The position numbers were made by a program, and so were the translations under genes. This document shows, in pieces, positions 18,814 to 27,783 of a DNA stretch of 64,000 nt. The notes below the pieces were generated by a model that was not told where the DNA came from, ran no database searches, and saw only the letters and a program-made list of their open reading frames with translations. Source of the DNA: Rubrobacteraceae bacterium (lineage in GTDB: Bacteria > Actinomycetota > Rubrobacteria > Rubrobacterales > Rubrobacteraceae); contig JAUJNO010000003.1 in the NCBI GenBank assembly GCA_030448125.1, positions 1 through 64,000 of the forward strand, read 5' to 3'. The stretch's first letter is position 1; each line of letters begins with the position of its first letter.

Positions 18814-20493
18814 CTATGCCAGACGGCGCTCGAAGACTTTGTAGAGGCGCGGTTTTTTGGAGTCTTGCGGGGAGGGTTGCTCGATCTTCAACGTGGCCTC
18901 TCGTCCGCGAAGCTCGAGGATACCGATATGGTTCTCGAACCACGGCTCTTTGTGGGTCAGGCGCCAGGCGACGTCTGTCTCTTTTACGCTGGCCAGCCGG
19001 GCCAGGGTCCGCCAGAGGAGCTTCCCGGGGCGCGACCAGCCGAACCGCATGGCGAGGCGTTCCGGGAGACCCAAAGTGTTGCGCAGCGGAGAGCAGACCG
19101 CCTGGTAGACGGCACTCTTTGCATCGGCGTGGAGGAGGTCTGCCTCGGCCAGGTAGCCGTGATGCACGTCGCCGGAGAGTATGAGGATGGAGGCCGGCGG
19201 ATCGTCGCCCGTATGACCGGAACCCACGGTCTTCAAAAGGGTGACTAGCTTCTCGAAGGACTTCCCGAAGGCGCTCCAGTGCTCCAGGTCCACGCCCTGG
19301 CGGAGTATCTCTCCGAGCCTCGCTGCCAGAGAACCCCAGGCGCCGCCGCAGACGGCTTCATTCCAGGTCTCCGCGTGGTGCAGGGCGGGGGGCAGGAGGA
19401 CCGGGAGCGAGGTGCCTATAAGGAGGTGGTCGAAGTCCCCCGAGGCGTGTTCCTCGATCCAGGCCCACTCCTCGTCGTCCACTATCGAGCGGCGCCCTTC
19501 TTCGAGCACGCGCCCCGCCCGAGAGTCTATGACGAGGAGGCGGACCCTGCCGAAGTCCCGGTAGTAGCTCCAGCGTTTCTCGGTGGCTTTGCGGTCGGCC
19601 TCGCGGGCGAACTCGCGCAGGAGGGGTCCCGCGTCCTCCTCCGCCTCGCGGATCTTTTGGAACAACTCGTCCTCGTCTAGCTCCCGCGGGGAGAGGTTGC
19701 CGAGGTGCTGGTAGATCCAGTACGACATCAGCCCGCCGGTGATGCGCTCTTCCCACCACCGAGTAGCTCTCATCTTCTCTATCCAGGCCTGGCTAGTGTT
19801 CCAGTCGTCGTGGACGTCGTGATCGTCGAAGATCATGGCGTTCGGCACGGTGGAGAGAAGCCAGCGGATAGCCGGATCGCTCCAGGAGTCGTAATAGAGG
19901 TGAGTGTACTCCTCGAAGTCCGCTACCGTCTCGCCGGACGCTTTTTTGGTATCTCGCCGGGAGCGGATGAACTCGAGCGTGCCCAGGGAGACCTCGTCGG
20001 CGTAGACTTGGTCCCCGAGCAGGAGGAGCGCGTCGGGCCAGACGTCCGTCTCTGGTTGGAGCCCGCAGCGCATCTCGTGGCGCATCGTCTGCGCGAGCGC
20101 GTAAAGGGAGTCCAACCCGCGGCCCCGTTTGTCCTGGTCCTTTTTCGAGGTGTACGGGGGCTTCTGGGGCAGCGTGATGCGGCAGGAGCCGAACGCGAGC
20201 CTGAACGGTCTCTCCGGCGCGAGGGTGCGGATGAAGCTCGGCGGGTGTCCCGCGCCCGGCTCCGGCCAGCTCCGTTCGCCGTCCAGGGTGACCGAGTACT
20301 CGTAGGAGGAACCGGGATCGAGGCCCGTGACGAGCACGAGGGCGTAGTGATGACCCTCTACCGAGAAGGTGCGCGAGCGGTGGCTACCACCCGCGAGTAT
20401 CTCGACCTCGCAGGGGGCATCCGTTTCGACCCAGATGGTCGCGTCATACTCTCCGGTGTACCGGAGGAGCGGGCCGAGGACGAGGGTAGCCAT
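18814..20493 (-). CDS. PhoD-like metallophosphatase
   Basis: Protein of 559 residues with an N-terminal fibronectin-like domain (about residues 1-110) and a PhoD-type phosphatase domain. Metal-site motifs are LAFGSCR, LLLGDQVYADE, IFDDHDVHDDWN and LSGDVHHGYLAE. Classical PhoD is a Tat-exported alkaline phosphatase, but there is no signal peptide here and the start MATLVLGPLLRYT is well placed, so this looks cytoplasmic. It lies 29 bases after the anion transporter gene, and the two may be co-transcribed. The physiological substrate is unknown. Confidence 0.85.
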   Translation of the reverse strand: MATLVLGPLLRYTGEYDATIWVETDAPCEVEILAGGSHRSRTFSVEGHHYALVLVTGLDPGSSYEYSVTLDGERSWPEPGAGHPPSFIRTLAPERPFRLAFGSCRITLPQKPPYTSKKDQDKRGRGLDSLYALAQTMRHEMRCGLQPETDVWPDALLLLGDQVYADEVSLGTLEFIRSRRDTKKASGETVADFEEYTHLYYDSWSDPAIRWLLSTVPNAMIFDDHDVHDDWNTSQAWIEKMRATRWWEERITGGLMSYWIYQHLGNLSPRELDEDELFQKIREAEEDAGPLLREFAREADRKATEKRWSYYRDFGRVRLLVIDSRAGRVLEEGRRSIVDDEEWAWIEEHASGDFDHLLIGTSLPVLLPPALHHAETWNEAVCGGAWGSLAARLGEILRQGVDLEHWSAFGKSFEKLVTLLKTVGSGHTGDDPPASILILSGDVHHGYLAEADLLHADAKSAVYQAVCSPLRNTLGLPERLAMRFGWSRPGKLLWRTLARLASVKETDVAWRLTHKEPWFENHIGILELRGREATLKIEQPSPQDSKKPRLYKVFERRLA

Positions 20494-20522
20494 GGGGGAA
20501 GTCTTCCCCGTATCGGGTTCGT

Positions 20523-22091
20523 TTACGCGAGCCCGAGGAGCTGGACCATCACCACGACGCCTGCTACTATGAGGACGGCGCCAATTACGTCGAAGAAGAC
20601 ACCTGAGCGGACCATCTTGGTTATGGGGATCAGGCCAGAGCCGTAAACGATGGCGTTCGGGGGCGTCGAGACTGGTAGCATGAAGCCGTAAGAGGCGCCG
20701 AAGATCGCGGCCAGGGCCGGGATCAGGGGTTGCACCCCCGCGGCGACGGCGATGGGGATAATAATCGGGACGACAATCCCCACGCTCGCGGTGTTGCTCG
20801 TGGTCTCGGAGATGAGTATTGCCACCACCACGGCGAGGATGGTTACCGCCAGCAGGCTCGTGAACCCGAGGCCCTCCGCTATCGCCTGACCTATGACCCT
20901 GGCGAGTCCGGTGCTCGAGAGCAAGGAGCCCAGGGTTATGCCGGCGCCGAAGAGCAGGATGGTGCCCCAGTCTATGCGGACGGCCTCGTTCCAGGTAAGG
21001 GTGAAGCGCCGCTCGGACCAGCTGATCGGCAGCAAGAAAAGGAGCGCCGCAGCGAGGATCGCCACGACCCCCTCGTTCAGGTGCCCTCTCAAGAAGCTCG
21101 CGGGCGCTGATTCCTGGCCGAAGATGAGGCTCACGATGCCGGGCAGGATCCAGAGGGTCACCGCGACCGCGAAGGCGATCAGGGTGTTGCGCTCGCCGGC
21201 AGAGATCCCGCCGAGCTTGCTGCGCTCCTCGGCTACGTACTCGTCGGCGCCCGAGATGCGGCGCACCTCCGGACGGTTGAGGAGGATCAGGATCACGCAC
21301 AAGGCCAGGAACATGAGGAGCACGATCGGGGCGGCCGTTATGACCCAGGTGAAGAAGGAGATGGTCGTCCCCGTCTGCTCCTCGATGAACCCGATTCCGA
21401 TAAGGTTCGGCGGGCTGCCGATAGGCGTCAAGAGGCCGCCCACGCTGGCGCCGTAGGCGATCATGAGCATCAAGGCGGTACCAAAACGCAGCCGACTTGG
21501 ATCCCTCTCACCCTCGGCCTGGTCGGCGACCAGCCCGGCCAGGGCGCCCATCATGCCCAAACCTATCGGGAGGAGCATCGCGGCGGTGGCGGTGTTGGAG
21601 ATGAAGGCGCTCAAGAGGGCGGCGATCGCGCCGAAGGCGACGATGACGCCGTAGGTGGAGTTGCTGACGCCAGGGATGGAGAGCACCCGGAAGGCGAACC
21701 TTCTGTCGAGCCCGTGGGTCATCATGGCCTGGGCGATGATGAACGCCCCGATGAACAAAAAGATCGTATCGGACGAGAAGGCCCCGAAGACGCTGTCGGC
21801 CGAGGCCACCCCGAAGAGTACGCACATCGCCAGGGCCAGCACCGCCGTCACGGGGATGGGTATGGGCTCGGTGAGCCAGTAGACGATGACGAAGGCGAAG
21901 ACCGCCGCCAAGGCCTGCTGTGCCGGCTCCAGCGGGAGGGGAATTAAGTACAGCGCGAGGAAGACGATAGGCCCGAGAAAGAGCCCTATAGTCTGCCGAA
22001 ACCGCTCGAAGCGCTCCTCCGCCGGGGAGAGCCTCTCCCTCTGCTCGTCGAGGGTCTGGTAAGTGCCTCCGGGCCTTGCCGCCTCGCTCAT
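20523..22091 (-). CDS. SLC13/DASS-family anion transporter
   Basis: Sodium/anion symporter of 522 residues with about 12 hydrophobic segments. The two hallmark Asn-Thr motifs are AFISNTATAAMLLPIG and ISETTSNTASVGIVVPI, followed by MLPVSTPPNAIVYGSG. GGLLTPIGSPPNLIGIGFI is the first substrate and sodium loop. The family carries dicarboxylates, sulfate or phosphate; which one cannot be read here. A phosphatase gene directly downstream makes phosphate or an organic anion plausible. The ATG follows a GAGGAGGAG tract. Confidence 0.9.
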   Translation of the reverse strand: MSEAARPGGTYQTLDEQRERLSPAEERFERFRQTIGLFLGPIVFLALYLIPLPLEPAQQALAAVFAFVIVYWLTEPIPIPVTAVLALAMCVLFGVASADSVFGAFSSDTIFLFIGAFIIAQAMMTHGLDRRFAFRVLSIPGVSNSTYGVIVAFGAIAALLSAFISNTATAAMLLPIGLGMMGALAGLVADQAEGERDPSRLRFGTALMLMIAYGASVGGLLTPIGSPPNLIGIGFIEEQTGTTISFFTWVITAAPIVLLMFLALCVILILLNRPEVRRISGADEYVAEERSKLGGISAGERNTLIAFAVAVTLWILPGIVSLIFGQESAPASFLRGHLNEGVVAILAAALLFLLPISWSERRFTLTWNEAVRIDWGTILLFGAGITLGSLLSSTGLARVIGQAIAEGLGFTSLLAVTILAVVVAILISETTSNTASVGIVVPIIIPIAVAAGVQPLIPALAAIFGASYGFMLPVSTPPNAIVYGSGLIPITKMVRSGVFFDVIGAVLIVAGVVVMVQLLGLA

Positions 22092-22198
22092 GTCCTCCTC
22101 CTCTCGGTCGTCGTGACTTTCCCCTGGCGGCAGTATACATAGACGTAGGATGCGGGGCAGCGGTGGTGAGAAGGGAGAAGGACCGGAGGGGCCGGTCC

Positions 22199-23029
22199 CT
22201 ACCTGACGCGGGATCTGCGGTGGAGGGCGGCCTGGATGCGGCGGGCGTCCTCGTAGTCGCGGACGGCGTCCCAGAGCTTGCCCTCGGGGACGGTGGTGTG
22301 CCAGCGGTCGGCTCGGTAGCCGTAGCGTCGCTTGAGGGCCCGGACGGAGTCCTCGGTGTAACGCAGGGCGTAGACGAGCTTGCGCATCTCGTCGGCCTTG
22401 CGGGGAAGGAGGCCGTGGCGGCTCTCGGTCCACCACCCGATCTCCGGCTGCGGTTCCTCGGAGCGCAGGATCAGGTACGTCTCCCATTCGACCCGCAGAG
22501 CGTTCATCTCAAACGTGCCCGGTAGAACGTTCAGGGGCCCCAAAGAGAACGAGTCGTCCGTGTGGAACCCGAACGTGGCCTCGAAGAGCTTCTCGAGGCG
22601 CCCTTCTCCGAGGTTCTCGTAGTGGGAGCGGAGGGCGAGAAGCTGCTCGTCGGAGTAAGCCCTGAGCCCCTTGGCGGTCGGCCGCTTCGGGTAGAGACCG
22701 CCCCGGCGTAGCACCCTCGAGAACGCGCCATACAGGCGAAGGCTTCTAAACAGCCAGAAAAGGTATCCCCCGATACCGAGCGCGAGGCTGGAGACCATGG
22801 TCCCGTAGAACGCCGCCGCCGGAACAGAGACGCCCTGGCCCTCGACGCTGCGTGTCCCGAGGAGGTTGTAGAGCAGCACAAGCGCGGTCGTCATCGCGAT
22901 AAAGGCCGCAAACCCGACGAGCAAGAACGCCCCAAGCCTCCTTATCGGCGGGGAGCAGGCGGAAGCCAGACCCTCCCACGCTATCCGCTCCTCGTCGAGG
23001 CCGAACGACGCTGTCTGCAACCTTTCCAC
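22199..23029 (-). CDS. two-helix membrane protein, hypothetical
   Basis: About 276 residues. Two strong hydrophobic segments near the N-terminus (LGAFLLVGFAAFIAMTTALV and SSLALGIGGYLFWLF) are followed by a soluble, Arg/Glu/Tyr-rich domain of about 180 residues ending in RRSRVR. No known motif is seen. I place the start at the GTG at 23029 because a TATACT box ends seven bases upstream (leaderless pattern); the frame stays open further upstream but with coding-poor sequence. Confidence 0.7.
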   Translation of the reverse strand: MERLQTASFGLDEERIAWEGLASACSPPIRRLGAFLLVGFAAFIAMTTALVLLYNLLGTRSVEGQGVSVPAAAFYGTMVSSLALGIGGYLFWLFRSLRLYGAFSRVLRRGGLYPKRPTAKGLRAYSDEQLLALRSHYENLGEGRLEKLFEATFGFHTDDSFSLGPLNVLPGTFEMNALRVEWETYLILRSEEPQPEIGWWTESRHGLLPRKADEMRKLVYALRYTEDSVRALKRRYGYRADRWHTTVPEGKLWDAVRDYEDARRIQAALHRRSRVR

Positions 23030-23036
23030 GCGGAGC

Positions 23037-23042
23037 AGTATA
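23037..23042 (-). promoter_or_regulatory. -10 box for a leaderless gene
   Basis: TATACT on the minus strand, then seven bases and the GTG at 23029. No ribosome binding site is present. Confidence 0.5.
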
Positions 23043-23096
23043 CCGCCGATCTTCTGTTGTGGGCTGGGTGAAGGATCACGAGAAACGCACTCTCGT

Positions 23097-23959
23097 CTAC
23101 CCGGCCGGCTGAACTGTGCGGGGGCCGGAGCGTACGCCGAGCCACCCGCCAAGGCAGCCGCCCAGCACGGTGAGGAAGACGAAGAAAAATCCCCTCAGCA
23201 CGTCCCCTTCTTGTACGTCGAGGAGGGGGCCGGTAGCCATAACTCCTTCCAGCAGCACGCCGAGGACCGCTACCGAAACCCCCACCAGTCCTCCGAGCGA
23301 GCCGATCATCCTGCCGGCCACGTACCGCCTCCGAAGAAGGCCAGGAAGGTGGCGATGGAGACGGTGATCGTGCCGATGATTATGCCTATTTCCGTGGGTC
23401 GACCATCCCTCCTGTCGAAGGCAGCGCCGAACGGTTCGCTCAACAACTGATAGGAGAGATCCAGGACCACCTCGATCGTCAACGTTGCCAGAATAGCCAC
23501 CACCGCCCCCACGGTCACGGCTCCCCATCTGACGCCCGGCACGCGCCCGACGCGGCCACGCAGGAGCCGCGCGGCCACCCCCGATAGCGCTATCGCCGTG
23601 AACACCGCGAATAGCACGTAGTAGCTGGCGGGGATGAAGGAGCATTCGACCGGGCCGGCGTTGGGTGGAACCTCGGTCTTGCCGGCCTCACCGCCAGAGG
23701 GATCCGAAACGCCGCAGTATGGGTTCAGCGCGCTCCGGATACCCTCGGCTATGTTGATCAGCAAGACGAGCGCCGGGAGCCCGCCTAGCCCGACCAGAAA
23801 AGCCCAGGAACCACGACCCCCTAACTTCAAGAAACCGAACACGCCCATCAGCATGCCGACTACGAGAAACGGGAGACCGATGCTGAACATACCGACAAAA
23901 CCGAAGCCCATAAGAGCTCCGGTTACCAGCCAGTAAAGGGCGTAACTCCACTCGCGCAT
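23097..23959 (-). CDS. polytopic membrane protein, one frameshift
   Basis: Hydrophobic protein with about seven predicted helices. It begins MREWSYALYWLVTGALMGFG and has a short extracellular-looking loop with two Cys (NPYCGVSDPSGGE and VECSFIPASYY). The frame closes after TFLAFFGGGTWPAG, but a neighbouring frame continues with YVAGRMIGSLGGLVGVSVAV and two more helices to VQPAG. One extra G in the GGCGG near 23322-23328 joins them into 287 residues. AAGGAG precedes the ATG. No function can be assigned. Confidence 0.65.
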
Positions 23960-24081
23960 ACCCGGTCTCCTTCGTTTCGGCGCCTGCTAGTCGCATTATA
24001 TGCTACGCGCATGATGCGACCTACATGCTCTGTTCTGGGGCGTAATGGAAATCGCGAGCGGCATGTGGTTTAACGCGTGTC

Positions 24082-24899
24082 ATGGCGACGAAGGTATACG
24101 GGAGCGGGCGGCGGGGCGGCTTTTTACGGGGCGTCTTCTTCGTCTTGCTCGCGTTGTTAGTCCTCTTGCTCCTCTACCTGTTCCTGCCGTTCGGGACCGG
24201 GCGGGCGGTGCTCTTGGGGAGCGACGCGCGGGCGGGCGAGGCTTCGCGCTCTGACACGATCATGATCGCCAAAGCCAGCGGCGGCCTGCTAGCCGTGCCG
24301 CGCGATACTCTGATAGAGATACCGGGTGTGGGAGAGGACAAGATGAACGCCGCGTTCGCTATCGGAGGGCCGGGGCTGGCGGTCGAGACGCTGGAGAGCT
24401 TCACGGAGCTCCCGATAGAGAACTACGTGGTGCTCGACTTCGGCGGGGTCGAGGAGATAGTGGACGCTCTGGGCGGCATCACGGTAAACGTAGAGGAGCC
24501 GATAGAGACCGAGCAGGACGGCGAGTTTTTCTCGATTCCGGCCGGAGTTCGGGAGCTGACGGGCGGCGAGGCCCTGGCCTACGTCCGCTACCGGGGCGGA
24601 CCCACGGCGGATATCGGGCGCATCGGGCGCCAGCAGCGCTTTCTCGCGGCGCTGGCCGGAGAGGTCTCTTCGCCGGAGAACCTGCCCCGTCTTCCGGGCA
24701 CGGCCCGGGTCATCTGGCGTAACGTCGAGACCAACATGGGTCCCTTCGAGGCAGCCCGGTTCGCGATCCGGCTCGCCCTCTCTGGGGGCGCATCGAACGC
24801 CGAACTCTACCCCGGCGCCCCCAGTACATAAACGGCGTCTCCTACTGGGTGCCGGATACCGCGACGGGACAAAGGGTAGTGGAGGCTACGGTCGAATAG
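24082..24899 (+). CDS. LytR-CpsA-Psr family protein, one frameshift near the end
   Basis: Membrane-anchored phosphotransferase family that attaches glycopolymers to peptidoglycan. It has a short cytoplasmic tail, one helix (VFFVLLALLVLLLLYLFLPF), then an LCP domain with LLGSDARAGEASRSDTIMI, VPRDTLIEIPG, the NAAFAIGGP segment, YVVLDFGGVEEIVDALGGI and YVRYRGG...DIGRIGRQQRF. The frame ends at 24829-24831 after YPGAPST. Adding one C to the CCCCC at 24818-24822 continues as QYINGVSYWVPDTATGQ to the TAG at 24897-24899, giving 272 residues. The break removes only about 25 residues. Confidence 0.88.
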
Positions 24900-25072
24900 C
24901 CAGACCAATTGTCAACATTAGCAGCATAAACACTCCCTAAGCTACACGCAAGGGTGCAATGCCTACTCTATGACCTAGCGGACCTAATGGATTGAATTGC
25001 GGGTGCGGTGGTGGTTACAGTAGGGGTCAGGTTGTGGTCAACTCTCGCAGGTTGTTTAGCTTCTCTTCCGAC
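24900..25072. other. intergenic stretch without recognisable genes
   Basis: No open frame with convincing composition and no hairpin. GC content drops compared with the flanks. It leads into the region of mobile-element remnants. Confidence 0.4.
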
Positions 25073-25150
25073 CTGTTAGATACTTACAGCCACGTCCTCC
25101 CGAACTTACAGGAGAAGGCCGTGAGGGCAATGGAGGACATCTTCGAATGA
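25073..25150 (+). pseudogene. C-terminal remnant of a tyrosine recombinase/integrase
   Basis: Twenty-five codons read LLDTYSHVLPNLQEKAVRAM and then EDIFE before a stop. DTYSHVLP with the catalytic Tyr and the following AVRAMEDI helix is the usual end of phage-type integrases. Everything upstream of about 25070 is unrelated or scrambled. A shorter cousin lies at 26959-26985. Confidence 0.65.
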
Positions 25151-25204
25151 TCCCTCTCAGCGATTCATCGTTGAACCAACAGTGACCCCGGTAAAGAAAA
25201 GCTT

Positions 25205-25250
25205 GGTGCCCGTCCATAAGTGGGGAAAGGGAAAGGAGGAGCAGGGCACC
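25205..25250 (+). repeat. palindromic purine-rich repeat, copy B
   Basis: GGTGCCC, then a core containing GTGGGGAAAGGGAAAGGAGG, then GGGCACC; seven-base perfect terminal inverted repeats. It is followed by AT-rich AAATAATATCTATATACTAT. The core is nearly identical to copy A. Confidence 0.75.
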
Positions 25251-25402
25251 AAATAATATCTATATACTATACACACATATATTCTGTTGTCAAGCAGCAG
25301 GAGGGCTCGATAATTCCTAAACCGCTGCTGTTCATTACTCCTACGTCTTCGTGTGTATCTTCTTCTGCACCTTTCGATGTAGCAGTGGCAGAACAGTCTT
25401 TC

Positions 25403-25438
25403 AAAACCCCTACCTTCGATGACCGGGGGTAGGTTTTT
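25403..25438 (+). terminator. terminator-like hairpin
   Basis: AAAACCCCTACC, ten bases, GGGGGTAGGTTTTT: an imperfect stem ending in five T residues. No intact gene precedes it, so it may be a leftover of a lost unit. Confidence 0.45.
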
Positions 25439-25563
25439 GGAGATTTGTTTAAGTAAGTGTTAGCTGTTGTTTGGAACCCGATTCCATCGTTTGACCTCAA
25501 CGAGGGGCAATGCCATCATCCCTTTGCCTTGGGGAAGGCAGGGAAAGAGGATGTTTTTTTGCC

Positions 25564-25853
25564 ATGAGGATAATCGAGCACACTGAGGGCCGCTACGAGG
25601 CAGGACGTGGAGTACGGCAAGGTCTACAGGTGGTGCCCAGAGAGCGTTACGTTCAGTGCGAAGAGTGCGGAAAGAGGGACTCGTTCTGCCCTTATCAGTT
25701 CGTTGATCACCTGCGGAGTGCGGCAAGGACCATACCGCCCGTTTGCGGGAGAAGTTGGTTTTCCAGGTGCTGGAGAAAGATGAAGACCTCCACCCCTGGC
25801 GATACCAGCGCCCCTCCGAGCACAGGGCCGCTAAGTACGAAGATAAATCCTGA
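25564..25853 (+). pseudogene. broken small zinc-ribbon-like protein gene
   Basis: Starts MRIIEHTEGRYEA, shifts frame near 25605 to DVEYGKVYRWCPESVTF, then near 25655-25720 to ECGKDHTARLREKLVFQVLE and KDEDLHPWRYQRPSEHRAAK before the TGA at 25851-25853. The Cys pairs suggest a zinc ribbon. At least two indels separate the parts, so no full protein is made. Function unknown. Confidence 0.6.
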
Positions 25854-26798
25854 TGGGTGTAAGCTGTGGGCCGGAGGGGATACGGCAAGAGCTCAACGCG
25901 GAGCAGCTCGGCGCTTTGGAGGTTGTGGTACCACCCGCGACGCGCAGAGAGCATGCCCAGATGGTCCTATTGGCCAGTGCGAAGATCGTCCGCGGAAAGA
26001 GGTCAAGCGTTACCTGGCCGAAGGAGTTCAGGGTTGCGCGACGTTCGTTGCGCCGCGCAAGGTGACCGCAGACTACAAGGAGCGATTGCTCCCGTAGCCT
26101 GGGGCTGCCGTTCTCGCTGTGGACCTTGCGGCGCTTGGTGCGGCGGAGCAAACCGGCATCCGGGTAGAGTATGAGACCGTCCGGCTGCGCCTTTGCCGGC
26201 ATCGTGCTCAGCCGTCCCCAGCACACCATCACGAGCCCCGACCCCGAGTACGCCCTCAAAAAAAGGCGATTGAAGGGACCCGCGACAACCTCGGAGCGGG
26301 CGATGTCTTCTACTACGCCGACGAGTTCAAGATGATGCCGACCTTGAAGGCCATGTGGAGCCCGAAGGGTCGGCAGGTGATATCCAGACGCCCCCTCCCA
26401 GGGCGATACGGCATCGGCGCGGTGGACTACCACAACGGCGAGACGGTGGTCCTCTCCGCCGCCGCAAGCGCAGACCGGAGGTAGCCGAGCTACTCAAAGC
26501 GCTGCTGGAGAAGCACCAAGGGACCGTCTACGTAGCCTGGGACAACTCGAACACCCACGAGGACGACGAGGTCAAGAGACGCGCAGCCGCGGGCAGGTTG
26601 GTCCTCCTATACTTGCCGACCTACAGCCCCTGGCTCAACCCCATCGAGATGCTCTGGCGCCACTTTAGGCGCGAGGTGACTCACTGCGAGCTCTTCCCGA
26701 ACGTGAAGGCGCTGATAGCCGCAGCCCACGACTTCTTCGAGGCTGCAACCTCGCGACGTGCTCTCTATCATCGGTTCCAACTCGCCGTGAATGAGTGA
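25853..26798 (+). pseudogene. IS630-family transposase, multiply frameshifted
   Basis: The DDE transposase can be followed in pieces. An N-terminal helix-turn-helix part (ELNAEQLGALEVVV, HAQMVLLAS, VKRYLAEGVQG) is followed by SLGLPFSLWTLRRLV, EQTGIRVEYETVRLRL and LSRPQHTITSPDPEY. Then come AGDVFYYADEFKMMPTLKAM, GIGAVDYHNGETVVL, VYVAWDNSNTHEDDEV and LPTYSPWLNPIEMLWRHFRR. These include the catalytic Asp, Asp and Glu contexts. At least five indels occur, one in the A7 run near 26260-26266 and one near 26453. Clear terminal inverted repeats and a TA target duplication were not found. Confidence 0.85.
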
Positions 26799-26958
26799 AG
26801 TCCGCTAGTACTCTCCTGGTCGGGCACCACCCGCCCATCTGCCGAATTGACGCGAGACTTCCAGAGCAGATGCTAAGGAGCTTGCGTCGAGGAGGTAAGG
26901 TTGTCCTCCTAATATGCGGATCGACAGGGCCTTCTCCTCCTGAATACCAAGAGGAGGG

Positions 26959-26985
26959 GTGAGGGCGATGGAGGACATCTTGTAG
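26959..26985 (+). pseudogene. second integrase C-terminal scrap
   Basis: VRAMEDIL then TAG, with DNA (GTGAGGGC.ATGGAGGACATCTT) almost the same as the end of the remnant at 25073-25150. The two scraps flank the IS630 remnant, which suggests a duplicated or split integrase tail. Confidence 0.45.
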
Positions 26986-27001
26986 TAATCCAAGAGCACG
27001 A

Positions 27002-27036
27002 AGAGGGCCAGGGAGTAGAAACGCTGGCCCTCTTTC
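27002..27036 (+). terminator. rho-independent terminator
   Basis: AGAGGGCCAG, 12 bases, CTGGCCCTCT followed by TTCTCC. It follows the integrase scrap and may be the original terminator of that gene. Confidence 0.75.
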
Positions 27037-27301
27037 TCCCTACGGGATCGTCCTTTTAGTGGAACACTCAGGTAAGGTTCCCGTAGAGTTCGTCCAGCAG
27101 TTCTCTCAACTCGCTCTGGGCTGCCAAGCCGCTAAACAACCCGTAATCGATGTACATCTCGCTCTTGATGATCGTCTGCACTTGGCCCTCCTTTCCTCGA
27201 CCGTTCCCTTGGGGAGTTGTACCCCTTGGCACAAACATCAAACCTTGGAGGGCATTCTCTCTCTCTATGAAAAAATCGGTATTGATTGAAAAGGGGTTCC
27301 C

Positions 27302-27354
27302 GGTGCCCTTGAAGAGGAGTATGAGAGAAAGGGGAAAGGAGTATCAAGGGCACC
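27302..27354 (+). repeat. palindromic purine-rich repeat, copy C
   Basis: GGTGCCCTTGA and TCAAGGGCACC form an 11-bp perfect stem around a purine core (GAGAGAAAGGGGAAAGGAGT). It is followed by AGGATATTGACAGTATTATC, which resembles the tail of copy A. Weak open frames span 27059-27410 on both strands, but none looks like a real protein. Confidence 0.75.
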
Positions 27355-27473
27355 AGGATATTGACAGTATTATCGCCGGACTATGTTACTGGGAGATAAA
27401 GAGCAGATAACAGTTCGGTAATAGTTTTCTGAGTTACCAGAATGAAGCGGTGAGGACTTGATGATCCTATCGA

Positions 27474-27584
27474 ATGGGGTACGGGAGCTATCGGACTGGT
27501 CTGGCAATGGCGAATCTCAGGAACAAGTACCCAAAGGCTTACGAGGTTTTCAAGAAGGAGCTAGGTAATAAGCTTGGCTGTTAA
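27474..27584 (+). CDS. short ORF, possible gene fragment
   Basis: Thirty-six codons: MGYGSYRTGLAMANLRNKYP followed by KAYEVFKKELGNKLGC. The composition is protein-like and the end is basic and helical, but there is no ribosome binding site and no known family. It may be the tail of a lost mobile-element gene. Confidence 0.25.
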   Translation: MGYGSYRTGLAMANLRNKYPKAYEVFKKELGNKLGC

Positions 27585-27622
27585 AGCTTCTTGGTGGGTG
27601 ATCCCCTGAAGGTATGGTACCC

Positions 27623-27683
27623 TTTACTCTAGGTACTCTCGGCATCATCTATAACCCAGGCCACCGAGATTACCGAGAGTAAA
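27623..27683. repeat. 20-bp inverted repeat with 21-bp spacer
   Basis: TTTACTCTAGGTACTCTCGG at 27623-27642 matches the complement of 27664-27683 at 18 of 20 positions. It could fold into a large hairpin upstream of the YedK gene, or be the ends of a tiny mobile element. Confidence 0.65.
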
Positions 27684-27783
27684 GCTTCTAGATCTTATAA
27701 AAAACAGATGCAGGAATTCGGTGCCTACTCCAGTAGAATCGGCTAAGAACAGGATTATTTAGCAGCAGGGGAGGTCGGTAACC

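Noticed and set aside
27059..27410. Overlapping open frames on both strands
   Set aside because: No ribosome binding site or recognisable motif, and they run through the palindromic repeat.
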